A DNA stretch of 64,000 bases from Ectobius pallidus (Eukaryota > Arthropoda > Insecta > Blattodea > Ectobiidae): the NCBI GenBank assembly GCA_964059195.1, contig CAXKWD010000002.1:148631042-148695041 (forward strand). Direction: 5' to 3'. The notes under the pieces are model-generated. The model was not told where the DNA came from. It saw only the letters and a list, made by a program, of their open reading frames with translations, and did not search any database. Position 1 is the first letter of the stretch. Every line of letters starts with the position of its first letter. A program made the translations under genes and the position numbers. Shown here piece by piece: positions 1-10,685 of this stretch.

Positions 1-273
1 ACAACTTGCACCCTGCAGCAATTCCGGAAATGAATGGCCTATACTAACCACCGAGATGAACCTATGGCCCACACCTGATGACCAATCAAATCAATGGAAG
101 ACCAATTATAAAGGAAGAAACACCTATCGTCCAATGGGTAGTCCTAACCTACAAAACAAGCCTAGGCCCATAACAACATGGAATAGATTTGCTCCACTTG
201 ATGATTTACAACATGACATGGAAGAGCAGAACTCCAGCAAAACTAAGGAAAACAGCAAAGAAGAGAAGATCAC

Positions 274-828
274 ATGGAATTACGAAAGCCGATCAAAAAG
301 ATGCTGATATATGTAAACAGCCACGGGCGTGGTATCTCCACAAAGTTCTCCGAAATCAGCAACCTGGAAGTTAAAACACTAGTGAAACCAGGAGCACCGA
401 TAGGAGAAATTACAAAAACAATAACCTCAAGTGTAGAAGATTTTGAAAAAGAAGACTGTGTGGTAATAATTGGTGGAACAAACGATTAGAAAGAAGACCA
501 CAAAACATCAGTGAGTGTTATGAACAACTATTACCTAACCTCTCAAACAAAAATGTCATAGTAGTAAACCTTCCCACAAGGTATGATCACAATAAATCCT
601 CCCTAATACACGACAGGATATATGTAGCAAACAAAAACATTTCTCAAATCTGTTCAAAACACAAGCATGTTGAAATAATCAGGGCCTCAACAGCAGACAG
701 ATGCATGCATACAAAACACGGCCTACATCTGAATAAGCAAGGGAAGAGAAGGTTAGGGGAAACTATTCATAAAGTATACCAAGAGCTTACCAGAAAGAAT
801 CAGGAACCAGAAATGAGCCAAAAAAACT
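274..828 (+). pseudogene. LINE ORF1 fragment with SGNH/GDSL esterase-like domain
   Basis: The translation from 274 gives MLIYVNSHGRGIS and later VVIIGGTND. After a TAG stop at 487-489, sequence corresponding to VIVVNLPTRYDH and KHGLHLNKQGKRRLG follows to about 780. SxGR near the start, GGTND, and a late HGxHLN..GK arrangement correspond to SGNH-hydrolase blocks I, III and V, as found in the esterase ORF1 of CR1-type LINEs. The usual GDS is VNS here, with the nucleophile Ser kept. The stop shows the ORF is dead. Upstream sequence (56-273) is probably the N-terminal part of the same ORF but has no motif I recognise. Confidence 0.6.
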
Positions 829-979
829 AGCACAACTCCAAGTTACCTACTCTCTAACTGATAAAGTAAATATGCCTACAAAAAATGTAGATACTACACA
901 ATTACCAGTACCACAAAACTCACACATAATTCTAAAAACATTTCCAGAGATAATTAATTTAAAACCGCATGAAATACTA

Positions 980-1655
980 GTACCGGTACTACACATAAAT
1001 ATACAATCTCTCTGAAATAAGATGAATGAATTGCAATTTATATTAGATGATACTGACTGTAAAATAGGCCTACTATGCATAAACGAGCACTGGTTAGAGA
1101 GTAATAACGGTTACGAATTAGCAAGTTTGTTCTGCAGAAATACAAAAAAAACATGGTGGAGTAGTAATCTTTACTAAGCTGGATGCAAATTTAAACTTAA
1201 GATGCAATGTAATAGATATTACCCATCTCTGTGAAGAAACAATCTTTGAAGCTGCTGCCATACACTTACCCCTTCAAAAAACAATAATAGTATCTGTATA
1301 CCGTACTCCCTCATCAAATGAAGAACTGTTCACAATTAAATTAAAGAAACTCATACTACTTCTAATCAAATACAAGAATCATAGTATTTATATACTAGGA
1401 GACATTAATATAGATATAAATCTAGGACAAAAAACCTCAGTCAACTTCCTGCTAAACATACTAAGATCTTATGATTTCTACTGCTTAAACAAAAAGGCTA
1501 CTAGACTCAACTCCTGCTTAGACAATATAATCAGTAATGTCCACCATACAAGAGTTAAATTTGATGTTATAGATCTGTGTTTATCAGATCATGAAGGACT
1601 CTGGCTTAAACTTGACACAGGCCTAGTTGAACCTAAAAACTCTCCAAAGGAGTAA
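980..1655 (+). pseudogene. LINE ORF2 endonuclease fragment (APE type)
   Basis: Reading-frame pieces include LHINIQSL and LCINEHWL at the start, then SVYRTPSSNEE, YILGDINIDI and IDLCLSDHEGLWLKL. GDxN and SDH are conserved catalytic-core motifs of apurinic-type LINE endonucleases. The frame changes near 1140-1160 and an in-frame stop (TGA at 1017-1019) interrupts the first motif. The reading frame runs to a TAA near 1655, then linker sequence leads to the mariner insertion at 1750. It is the upstream half of the same ORF2 whose RT resumes after 3085. Confidence 0.7.
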
Positions 1656-1749
1656 AAAATTATCAGACCATTAAATGCTACTAACCTGGAGAACCTAAAA
1701 ATCCAATTAAGCAACGTAAACTGGAGTAACATCCTAAACCAAGGAACTA

Positions 1750-3084
1750 CGAGGGCAATCCAGAAAGTAGATTACGTTTTCGTCTGTGTCCGCTAGAGGC
1801 GGGGCTAGCGCGGCCATTTTGGGGTCAGAGCGTTGCGCAGCTCAGTCGGCATCTAGCGGTGCTAGTGAGAGGTTCGTGCTGTGCTCTGTTCAGATACTGT
1901 GACGGTTTAAAATGTCTGCGTTAATTGAAAATCCCGCGAGCTGCGAGGTGCGTGCAGTAATAAGGTTTCTGACTGCAAAAAACTGTAAACCGATAGAAAT
2001 CTATCGGCAGCTTTGTGAAGTGTATGGGGACAACATTATTACTGAAGGTGGAGTGCGTCAGTGGGTCATAAGATTTAAAAATGGCCGAACCAATGTTCAC
2101 GACGAAGATCGAAGTGGGAGACCCAGCATAGTGACTGCCGAACTTGTCGAAAAAGTCGATGCTAAAGTCCGTGAAAATCGAAATTTCACAATAACGGAAC
2201 TTTCTTTGAGTTTTCCACAAATTTCGCGAAGTTTGTTGCACGAAATCATCAGCGATAAGCTTGGTTACCACAAGTTTTGTGCAAGATGGATTCCAAAAAT
2301 CTTGACAGAGGACCACAAAACTCAGCGAATGGCTGCAGCGTTGAACTTTTTGGACGCTTACCATAAGGATGGTGACTCTTTACTCGATCGCATCGTTACT
2401 GGTGACGAAACATGGGTGAAACACGTGAACTGTGAAACGAAATTGCAATCAATGCAGTGGGGGCACACAAGTTCTCCCAAAAAACCCAAAAAATGCATGC
2501 AAACAATGTCGGCAAGGAAGATGATGGCGACTGTTTTTTGGGACAGAAAAGGTGTGATTTTGGTGGACTTCCTGGAAAGAGGCACTACAATAAACTCTCA
2601 AAGGTATTGCCACACTCTCCAAAAACTCAGAAGAGCAATCCAAAACAAGCGCAGAGGAATGTTGAGCTCTAAGATCTTGTTGATTCACGACAACGCCCGG
2701 CCCCACACGGCAAATGTCACTCGTCAACTTCTTGAATCTTTCACGTGGGAGTTGTTTCCTCATCCGCCGTACAGTCCCGACCTGGCACCGAGCGACTTCC
2801 ACCTATTCCCAGCAATGAAGAAGTGGCTGGCTATGCAGCGTTTTGATGACGACGCACAGCTGCAAGAAGAGGTAACGAAGTGGTTGAAGGCGCAGGCGGC
2901 CGAATTTTTCGACGAAGGAATTTCCAAGCTCGTACATCGCTACCATAAATGCCTTAATTTGAATGGTGACTATGTAGAAAAGTAGTATGTGAGTGTGGCT
3001 TTCATCTGTATATAATAAAATTTGTTTCCTATACTTTGTTTACTTTTTATTCCAAAACGTAATCTACTTTCTGGATTGCCCTCG
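1750..3084 (+). mobile_element. Intact mariner transposon with perfect 31-bp TIRs
   Basis: A complete 1335-bp DNA transposon. The 31-bp terminal inverted repeats (1750-1780, starting cgagggcaatccagaaag, and 3054-3084) appear identical, and TA dinucleotides flank the element at 1748-1749 and 3085-3086, the standard mariner target duplication. It carries one uninterrupted transposase gene. Its GC content is visibly higher than that of the surrounding LINE. Perfect TIRs, intact ORF and clean insertion into a decayed LINE point to a recent, possibly still mobile copy. Whether other copies are active cannot be told from this window. Confidence 0.95.
1912..2985 (+). CDS. Mariner transposase, D,D34D, apparently complete
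   Basis: A 357-residue protein, close to the usual 345-360 of mariner transposases, which cut and paste the element at TA sites in the nucleus. The N-terminal half is the paired helix-turn-helix DNA-binding region (about residues 1-115, with IYRQLCEVYGD and GGVRQWVIRF). A WIPKIL linker (about 126-131) replaces the WVPHEL-type motif. Catalytic residues are D165 (VTGDETW), D260 (LIHDNARPH) and D295 (YSPDLAPSD), with exactly 34 residues between the last two. There is no stop or frameshift. The ATG at 1912 follows about 130 bp of leader after the left TIR. Confidence 0.96.
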   Translation: MSALIENPASCEVRAVIRFLTAKNCKPIEIYRQLCEVYGDNIITEGGVRQWVIRFKNGRTNVHDEDRSGRPSIVTAELVEKVDAKVRENRNFTITELSLSFPQISRSLLHEIISDKLGYHKFCARWIPKILTEDHKTQRMAAALNFLDAYHKDGDSLLDRIVTGDETWVKHVNCETKLQSMQWGHTSSPKKPKKCMQTMSARKMMATVFWDRKGVILVDFLERGTTINSQRYCHTLQKLRRAIQNKRRGMLSSKILLIHDNARPHTANVTRQLLESFTWELFPHPPYSPDLAPSDFHLFPAMKKWLAMQRFDDDAQLQEEVTKWLKAQAAEFFDEGISKLVHRYHKCLNLNGDYVEK

Positions 3085-3309
3085 TAATATAAATCAATTA
3101 TTCAGTACTTTTCTAGAGATAATAGTAAAAGCTCTGAATGAAAACTGCCCAAAAATAGTAAAGAAAAAGAATCTCAATACCAACAAAACAAAACTAATAA
3201 ACAAAAACAAATATGGTACACTCCTCTACTCAACAGAATCCGAACATTACTTCTAATCTATAGAACAAAGTTCCATAGGGAGACAGAGAGAAATATAATA
3301 GAATAAGAC

Positions 3310-5058
3310 AGCTGTATAAAAAAGAACTAAAAAATGCAAAATGTAAAGCAAATGATACTTATATTCAAAACTCTAAAAATAAATGTAAAGCCGCATGGGA
3401 CGATATCAAGTCAGAAATTAACAAGCCCAGAAAAGACACATACCAATTGCTCCAGACACACTAAATTCTCACTTTGTCAATATTACAACTCTTCCTGAAG
3501 ATGAAGAAACAGTATCGCAAACAAAAAACTACTCGAAAAAAATGATATAGTAATCACACAACAATTTAACTGGTCATTAGTTACTCCAAATGACATTCGC
3601 TCAGCCATTCACAGATTAAGTAATTCGAAAGCAGAAGATTACTATGGCAAGTCAAATTTTTTGTTAAAAAACATAGTAGATGAATTAATTTTCCCATTAA
3701 CAGTTTTTACTAACACAATACTAGAACAGGGTACTTTCCCAGAATGCCTAAAAATAACACTAACAGTTCCTATCTATAAAAAAGGAGATAAAACAAACCC
3801 TGACAACTATCGACCAATATCATTAATACCAGTGACATCAAAAGTAATTGAATATTGTATCCACAAACAATTATATAAATATTTTGAAAGCAACAACCTA
3901 CTAACCAACTCTCAATATGGATTTAGACCTAAACTCACTACTATAAAAGTGATTGAGGAGATAATAACTTACATATATAGCTGTTTTGAAAATAAATTAG
4001 CATCCAGTGCAACCATGCTAGATCTGCGAAAAGCGTTTGATACAGTATCACATCAGCTATTGGTAATAAAATTAAAATACTATGGGATAACTGGCAAATC
4101 ACTAAATCTTAAAGCAACATATCTAAATAATAGATCACAAATGGTAATTGCGAATAATAACACATCACAATTTATGCCGGTCGTAAAAGGAGTACCCCAA
4201 GGATCTGCACTAGGACCCTTCCTATTCATTGTATATGTGAATGACTTTCACTGCAACTTACCCTGTACTGCAATCTTATACGCAGATGACACAACATTCT
4301 TAACCTCTGATGTAAATTCTATAAAATAACTTGAATAGACTAATGGTAGAACTGGCTACCAACTGGTTTAAATGAAATATGTTACAAGTAAACAACGCAA
4401 AAACTAAAGAAATATTTTTTGACATGAACACAAAGAAAGTAAACAATAAATCAGTAAAATTGTTAGGAATTCATATAGACCAAAAATTAAGTTGGGAACA
4501 CCACACAAACTACATCTGCACTAAACTCTCCCGGGTTATTCATCTACTGTATCAACTTAGGGGTAACATAAGTAATGAATTACTTAGATACTCGTACTTT
4601 GCTTTTTTCCATTCCTGTTTAGTATATGGAATTCTTCTATGGGGAAATTCACCAGGACCAATAAATGTTTTTAAATGGCAGAAAAAAAGGAATCAGGTGC
4701 ATTTCTGGACTAGCACCTCAAGAATCGTGTCAGGAACATTTCAAAAGATTAAACATCATGACGGTATCAGGATTATTTATATACAACTTTATAGCATTTG
4801 TTAAAGAAAACAAACCCAAACACCTTCCTAGACAAGCATTTCATGAACATGACACACGAAACAATCAAACATTAGACATACCATACTCAAGGCTATCCAA
4901 AATACATAATAGTTATAAATATCTCTGACCATCCCTGTTTAATAGATTACCAAATTCCATAAAGGCACTCCCTATAAATAAATTCAAGGCTACTCTTAAT
5001 AACTGGCTGAAAAATAAAGTATTTTTCTCAGTACAAGAATTCATTGACTGTGATTACA
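3310..5058 (+). pseudogene. CR1-like LINE reverse transcriptase and C-terminal region, broken
   Basis: The best segment is 3661-4329: PIYKKGDKTNPDNYRPISL, SQYGFRPKLTT, LDLRKAFDTVSHQLL (motif A, Asp), KGVPQGSALGP and ILYADDTTFL (motif C catalytic DD). After a stop near 4327 and frame changes, SVKLLGIHIDQKLSWEHH and FFHSCLVYGILLWGNS follow, with GIRCISGLAPQESCQEHFK in another frame. These are the standard thumb and C-terminal motifs of CR1-group LINEs. The catalytic aspartates remain but at least three lesions prevent expression. It is the downstream half of the ORF2 begun before the mariner. Confidence 0.85.
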
Positions 5059-5296
5059 CAACACTAACATACACCCATTGAACTGTTTATTGTATATTTG
5101 TATTACTTTTATCTAATGTATTATTTATTAAGTGTTTATTGTATTATTACCATACTTGTATTATTATTGTATTATTATTGTACTTGTATTATTATTGTAT
5201 TATTGTATCACTCTATGGTATTGTATTGTATTGTATTGTACAACAAACTGATGAGACCGATTGCAACTCAAAATGGCTTAAAGGTCAATAAAAGCT

Positions 5297-5775
5297 ATCT
5301 ATCTATAATATATTGATTTGGGGAAGGGCAACGAACATAGATAGGGTGTTTGTTGCACAAAAGAAAATCTTAAGACTTATTTTTAACTTGGCACCAAGGG
5401 AGTCTTTAAGAATGGTTTTAAAAAATAACAAGATGTTAACAGTAACTGGAATTTTACAGAATTACATGAGCACAACACAAGGAGCAAAGCCGTTATACAT
5501 ATTTTTAACTATCAAACTTTTAGATACACTAAATCGCCAGTTTACATTGTTAGTCAAGTTATAAATAACTTACCAGCTAGTATTTTAAATGTGAAAAATC
5601 TCCGGTGTTTTAAATTTAAACTGAAAGAGTCTTTTAAGGAATTTTTACATAAATGATTTTGCAGTTACTGTAACCTTATTTGTTTCAAATAATATTGACA
5701 ATACTATCTATACAATGTATAGCTACAGATGCAATAAATTATTATTATTATTAATATTATTATTATTTACTCTGT
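5297..5775 (+). mobile_element. 3' end of a second CR1-like LINE
   Basis: Translation just after the first LINE's tail gives LIWGRATNIDRVFVAQKKI and FNLAPRESLRMVLKNNKM, then LTVTGI. This is the C-terminal region of a CR1-group ORF2 of a different subfamily from the one upstream. It is followed by an untranslated stretch ending in a TTA-rich microsatellite (5741-5770). Only about 480 bp survive. The abrupt start at the tail of the first LINE suggests one element inserted into the other, but I see no target duplication that would settle the order. Confidence 0.6.
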
Positions 5776-5881
5776 ACAAATGTGACAATTGAAAAAACTG
5801 CAAGTTAATATATTTTCTGCAGAGACAAAATGTGGTAAGATCTTTTCCAGGGTGCACATTCATGATAATTAGATATTAAAA

Positions 5882-6762
5882 TGGATTTACTAAAACAAAT
5901 AAAAGAAATTTTTAAACATTATTTCTGAAACAGTGGATAAAGGTTACATGACATTTCGACTCTTCCATAGTCTTCCTCAGGTAACACACCATACTAGACT
6001 GCTTATAAGGAAAATTAAAATTTCGTCATGGTAACTTTTTTGTTCACCATTGATTAAAAAACATAGTTCCTAAAATATCTGTCTTTCCACTCCTTTGGAA
6101 CGTCATATATTGCTTCCTCTATGCATTCTACAGCGACAGGGGAATTATTACTATCAGATTTTCCGTCCTCATTCTCCTCATTATGTCCAACCACTCCTCC
6201 CCTACATCTCCATCATATCTATTCAAACACATCCCCTGGGTGCCGATTATACTCCATGTCTCATAGAGCTTTCTCTTTACGCAATCATCCTCAATTCTTA
6301 AAATATTTATATCACCAATGTTATGTTTGTTTTCTATCAAATGTTGGCTGAGTCTAGTAGAACATTTACCACTACCTATATCCCTTACATGCTCATGGAT
6401 TCTAGTTTTAAAGTCTCTCCCTGTTTCCCCGACATAAATTCCCTCACCATGACTGCATTTTACTGAATACACTCCGGGAAAATTTATTTTGTCATTTACT
6501 CGTGCCAAAACGTTTGTACTGGGAAAAAGTTTTTTCAATAGATTTTTCCGTTTTATATGCGGGTACTAACTTATTCCGTATTTTTAGAAATCTTTACCTA
6601 TACGTTCACTAATGCTAGGATTATATGGTAACCCTACATATCCTACGTTACTGTTTTCTTTATTTTCATCTTCTTTTTTCGCAATTCCATTTTCAACACT
6701 TTTCCATATGCTGCCTATCTTTCTATCACAATACCCATTAATTCCTGCTAATCTAAATATAG
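5882..6762 (-). mobile_element. Penelope-like element A, left copy: RT tail plus GIY-YIG endonuclease
   Basis: Minus-strand translation gives IFRLAGINGYC and GYVGLPYNPSISERIGK (end of the RT region), then the endonuclease GVYSVKCSHGEGIYVGET and GRDFKTRIHEH (6128-6538). GIY-YIG fused downstream of RT is the signature of Penelope-like retroelements. The 3' untranslated region runs to about 5882 and carries a hammerhead-like core (ctgagga..gaaat, about 5948-5985). The copy is cut off at its 5' side (6762), where the RTE LINE begins. A second copy of the same family is on the opposite strand at 10686-11965, so the two point away from each other with the LINE between them. Confidence 0.85.
6128..6538 (-). 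pseudogene. PLE-A GIY-YIG endonuclease, partial
   Basis: A 136-residue open stretch containing GVYSVKCSHGEGIYVGET followed by GRDFKTRIHEHVRDIG and SQHLIENKHN. The paired GVY and IYVG motifs and the downstream R..EH are the active-site elements of GIY-YIG nucleases, which nick DNA to prime PLE reverse transcription. The open frame is separated from the RT-end block to its right by a frame change near 6540-6590. It would not be expressed as a complete PLE protein because most of the RT is missing. Confidence 0.8.
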
Positions 6763-9700
6763 CGGAGTCGGTTATAGAGTGTACATGCGCGCGTGTGTGT
6801 CTGCGAAAACAGAGTGACTTTCCCGGATTACAAGATACTCTCGAGGGGTGATTTCTGTCAAAGAGCCGGCAGGTAGGGGCTGTGACCACGCACAAATGTT
6901 AGTGAGAGCGAAATCAAAATATTAAGTGCTATCAGAATAGATAGAAAAAGCTCGACAGTACAAGAGAGGATTGACTCCATATTGGAAGCAGTTAAGCACC
7001 GGAAGCACGGCCACAGAGAGCCTAATACAAGCGAGAACACCGGAAGTGACTAAAACACATAGAGAACAAAATCCGAAGTGATCAGAGGAGCAAAACAGCC
7101 AAAGTGGAAAGTCCCGGGAGTAGCAGCAGGGACGAAACACAAGATGACACCACCGGCGGCGGAAAGCAGAAGACGCAAAAGCAGAAAACCGGTGAGATAC
7201 GAGGACTCTGAGTCATCAGACACAGAAGATGAACGCGGGGGAAAAATAAACAAGAAGAAAGACGAAATATGCGGGATAAAAGGAATGTTCCAAGACATCA
7301 TGAAAGAATTGAAAGACCTAAAGAAGAAAAATGACGATTTCCGACAAGAAACAAAAACAGAGTTGCAAACCTTAAAAGAGGACATGGCAAAAAGAGACGA
7401 AAAATGGGAGAACAGGCACAACTCATTGGAGACCAGGGTAAATAACATAGACAACTCGATACAAGAAAAAATCGGAGCTTTGGAAGAAAAAGTAAAAGCC
7501 TTGACAGACCAAGAGGAATATAGGCTGCGCAGAGAAAGAAAAAATAACATAGTGATTAAAGACAAGGAACTGATGGTTGAGGGCGAGGAAAGCGATGTAA
7601 TTACAGCAAAGGCAAGAGAGATTCTGAAGAAAATAGACGATACTGCAATGATATCCGACATAGCATACAGAGGGAGTGATGGGCAGCAAAGAGGAATAGT
7701 GAGAGTCATATGCAGAAGCTTCGAGGACAAGATGAAGATACTAAGGAACAAAATAGCTTTAAAAGGCCAAGACACATATATTGACAGTGACCTCACCAAA
7801 GCAGAGAGAGAAATACAAGCACAGCTGAGGCAAATAGCAAGGGAAGAAAGAGAGAAAGGAGATAAGGAAGTGAAAGTAGGGTATCAAAAGATTATGCTCA
7901 AAGGGCAATGGACTCATTGGAAAGATCTCAGAACAGGAAACAGGTGTGCAAAAAACTCAGAGCAACACCCTGCACTCCAACCAATACCCAGACACACACC
8001 ATGAAACCAAGAGCCCCGGAACAACAAACAAAACTAGTACTTGCAACGCTGAATGTACTAACGCTCATGAGTGAAGAGAGAGAGGAGGAACTAATACATG
8101 CACTCCAAACTATCAAGCTAGATATACTAGGCCTAAGCGAAGTCAGACGAGTAGGTGAAGCCATAGTAGACAAAAATAATGGTTACATATTCTGCTACAA
8201 AGGCCAGACCAGAGGACAGAGAGGAGTGGGTTTCCTAATCAAGGAAGAGATTAAGCATATGATACAAGAAATCACAGGAATTTCAGAAAGAATGATAGTA
8301 CTAATACTAAGGACACACGAAAAACATACAATCAAGATCATACAAATCTACGCTCCAACAGAGAATAGCAGTGAAGAAGAGATTGAAGAATTCTACAGCG
8401 AGCTAGAAAGGACACTCGAGAAGTACAAAACAAACAGAACCTTCATAATGGGAGATTTCAACAGCAAGGTTGGACATCGCAACCACACAAGCGAAGACCC
8501 AGTCGGACCTTATGGATATGGCAACAGAAACACTAGAGGAGACAGGCTGGTCCAATTCGCGACGGAACAGAACTTGAAGATAGTAAACACCTTCTTCCGA
8601 AAGGACCCGAACTCGAAATGGACCTGGCGCCACCAAAATGGTATCAACAAGAATGAGATTGACTATGTTCTGAGCGATAGTCTGACTAGCATCAATAATA
8701 TCCAAATTGAACAAACCCTCAAATTCCAGACAGACCACAGATTGGTCAAGATCACTGTTAACACCAAACGAAAAAGAAGATACTTCAAAACCTTGCCAGC
8801 TAGGAACATGGCGAACTTCGATAAAACTACATTCTCATCAGATTTAAGAAGCAAATTCTCGCAAACGGGACTAAATAGGGAAGCGGAAATGCAAGACCAA
8901 TACACAAGCATAGAGAAGAACATACTCGAGGCAGCTAATGCAGCCCTGATAACATCAAACAACAGAGAAAATGGAAAATTCAGCCAGAACACGATCGAAC
9001 TAATTGCACAGCGGGAAAAACTACAACCCAACAGAGACCTGGACGAGAAGAAAAAACAAGAATACGCAGAACTAGACAGGAAGACGAAAAGAGCTATAAG
9101 AAGAGACCTGCGCGAACATCACACAAAAATGACAAAACAAATCTTAGAATCCAAAAAATCAACTAAAGAAGCCAAAAGACAGATGAACAAAGGGAAACAA
9201 TGGATACTAGGAACCACAGACGCGGACGGAGTACGCTCAACCTCAAGAGAAGACATTATAAAAGCAGCCACTGAATTTTATAGCTCCCTGTACACAAGCT
9301 CGAGAAGAGACCGTTGGCAAGGATACACCCTTCCCCCAATCGGAGACATCAACGACCAAGTCCCCACCATAATACAGAGCGAAGTCAGAGTGGCCATAGA
9401 GGAACTAAAAGCAGGGAAGTCCCCAGGCGAGGACCACATCTGCAATGAGTACCTGAAACTGGGGCTAGATCACCTCTTAGAACCATTAACCACGATCTTC
9501 AACACAATCCTACACACGGAGGAGATACCAAGCCAGTGGAAACTGAACAAGATAATTCTGCTACACAAAAAAGGTGCCAAAGACGACCTACAAAACTACA
9601 GACCTATAAGTTTGAAGTCCAACGTCTTCAAACTTTTCTCCAAAATAATCACAAGACTCATCACAAAGAAACTGGACGAAAATCAATCACAGGACCAAGC

Positions 9701-10685
9701 AGGATTCCGATCAGGGTATAGCACGGTTGACCACCTGCAGACAGTAACCCAAATAATGGAAAAGGCAGAAGAATTTACACTACCCTTATATTTGGCCTTT
9801 GTAGACTATAAGAAAGCATTTGACATGGTGGAACATATAAGTGTACTCCAAGCACTAAAACGACAAGGAATCGAACATAAATACATACGAATTCTGAAAA
9901 ACTTGTACAACGAAGCTCAAGCCAAAATAACAACAGAAAGAGAAGGTCCAACATTCAAACTTGAAAGAGGTGTGAGACAAGGAGACCCAATCTCACCTAA
10001 ACTGTTCACAAGTCTACTGGAAGACATATTTCGAAATCTGAATTGGAAAGGAAAATATGGGATTAACATTGATGGCAACAGACTGACAAATCTGAGATTC
10101 ACTGACGATGTAGTCCTATTTGCAAGCAAGCCTGACGACCTACAAGCAATGATCCAAGACCTCAGCAACACGAGCAAAGATACAGGACTAACAATGAACA
10201 TTAACAAAACCCAGGTTATGACCAACCGACATCCTCTGCCAATAACAGTGAACACAACACAACTACAGTACGTTTCAGAATACATCTACCTAGGACAGCT
10301 AGTCTCTTTCAAGCAGACCATGGAAAAAGAGCTGAAAAGGAGAATTACCATAGCTTGGAGAAAATTCTGGTCACTAAAACGCATCCTACTAGACAAAAAC
10401 CTAAACCGAAAGCTAAGATTTGAAGCACTAGAATCCTGTATCTTTCCAGCACTACTGTACGGGTACCAAACCTGGAAGCTAACAGAAACACAGAAAAAAA
10501 AGATCCAGGTTTGCCAACGGAAAATGGAACGAAAAATCCTAGGCATATCCCTGAGAGATAAGATCCCAAACATCAGGATAAGCACTTTGGCAAAAACAGC
10601 TGACATAGCCCAGCGAGCAGCAACCCTGAAGTGGAAATGGGGAGGTCACCTGACACGACTACATAACAGCAGATGGGCACGGATA
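6763..10685 (+). mobile_element. RTE-clade LINE, two ORFs, 3' end replaced by PLE
   Basis: It contains a 5' leader (about 6763-7077), ORF1 (7078-8004), and ORF2 (from 8001) with APE endonuclease and RT. The ORF2 motifs (MGDFNSKVG, YKKAFDMVEH, FTDDVVLFA, CQRKMERKILGISLRD, LKWKWGGHLTR) resemble RTE elements of insects. The 3' end of ORF2 and the 3' UTR are missing: around 10680-10693 the frame runs directly into PLE-A reverse transcriptase. Both flanks are PLE-A in opposite orientations. The 5' boundary is taken where PLE-A homology stops and is good to roughly 30 bp. Both ORFs are open, so the element is young. Confidence 0.85.
7078..8004 (+). CDS. RTE-like LINE ORF1 protein (coiled coil, putative RNA-binding)
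   Basis: A 308-residue, highly charged protein. Residues ~1-60 are basic then acidic (RRRKSRKPVRYEDSESS). About 75-155 show heptad-like Lys/Glu/Leu spacing typical of a coiled coil (IMKELKDLKKKNDDF and following). Then come RRERKNNIVIKD and GIVRVICRSFEDKMKILRN, resembling the RRM/CTD layout of L1-type ORF1 RNA chaperones; that match is by architecture, not a firm family assignment. The stop TGA overlaps the ORF2 start as ATGA at 8001-8004, suggesting ORF2 is made by termination-reinitiation. No lesions were seen. Confidence 0.75.
   Translation: MIRGAKQPKWKVPGVAAGTKHKMTPPAAESRRRKSRKPVRYEDSESSDTEDERGGKINKKKDEICGIKGMFQDIMKELKDLKKKNDDFRQETKTELQTLKEDMAKRDEKWENRHNSLETRVNNIDNSIQEKIGALEEKVKALTDQEEYRLRRERKNNIVIKDKELMVEGEESDVITAKAREILKKIDDTAMISDIAYRGSDGQQRGIVRVICRSFEDKMKILRNKIALKGQDTYIDSDLTKAEREIQAQLRQIAREEREKGDKEVKVGYQKIMLKGQWTHWKDLRTGNRCAKNSEQHPALQPIPRHTP

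Larger units (their letters stand above)
1..5305 (+). mobile_element. CR1-like non-LTR retrotransposon, decayed and split by a mariner
   Basis: Fragments in order are an SGNH-esterase-like ORF1 (about 274-828), an APE-type endonuclease (about 980-1655), and reverse transcriptase plus a C-terminal region (about 3310-5058). A low-complexity 3' tail rich in ttgtattatt and ending in ctatctatctataata follows. An ORF1 esterase with APE endonuclease and RT is typical of CR1-group LINEs; the exact clade is inference. The mariner at 1750-3084 sits between endonuclease and RT with a TA duplication, and sequence resumes without loss at 3085. Several frameshifts and stops show the LINE is much older than the mariner. 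The 5' end is cut by the window edge. Confidence 0.8.

Noticed and set aside
1921..2364. 147-codon minus-strand frame across the mariner
   Set aside because: Antisense shadow of the transposase, with no family motif.
7050..7799. 249-codon open frame on the minus strand
   Set aside because: It is antisense to the LINE ORF1; its Ser/Leu/Phe-rich text mirrors the Lys/Glu-rich coding strand.
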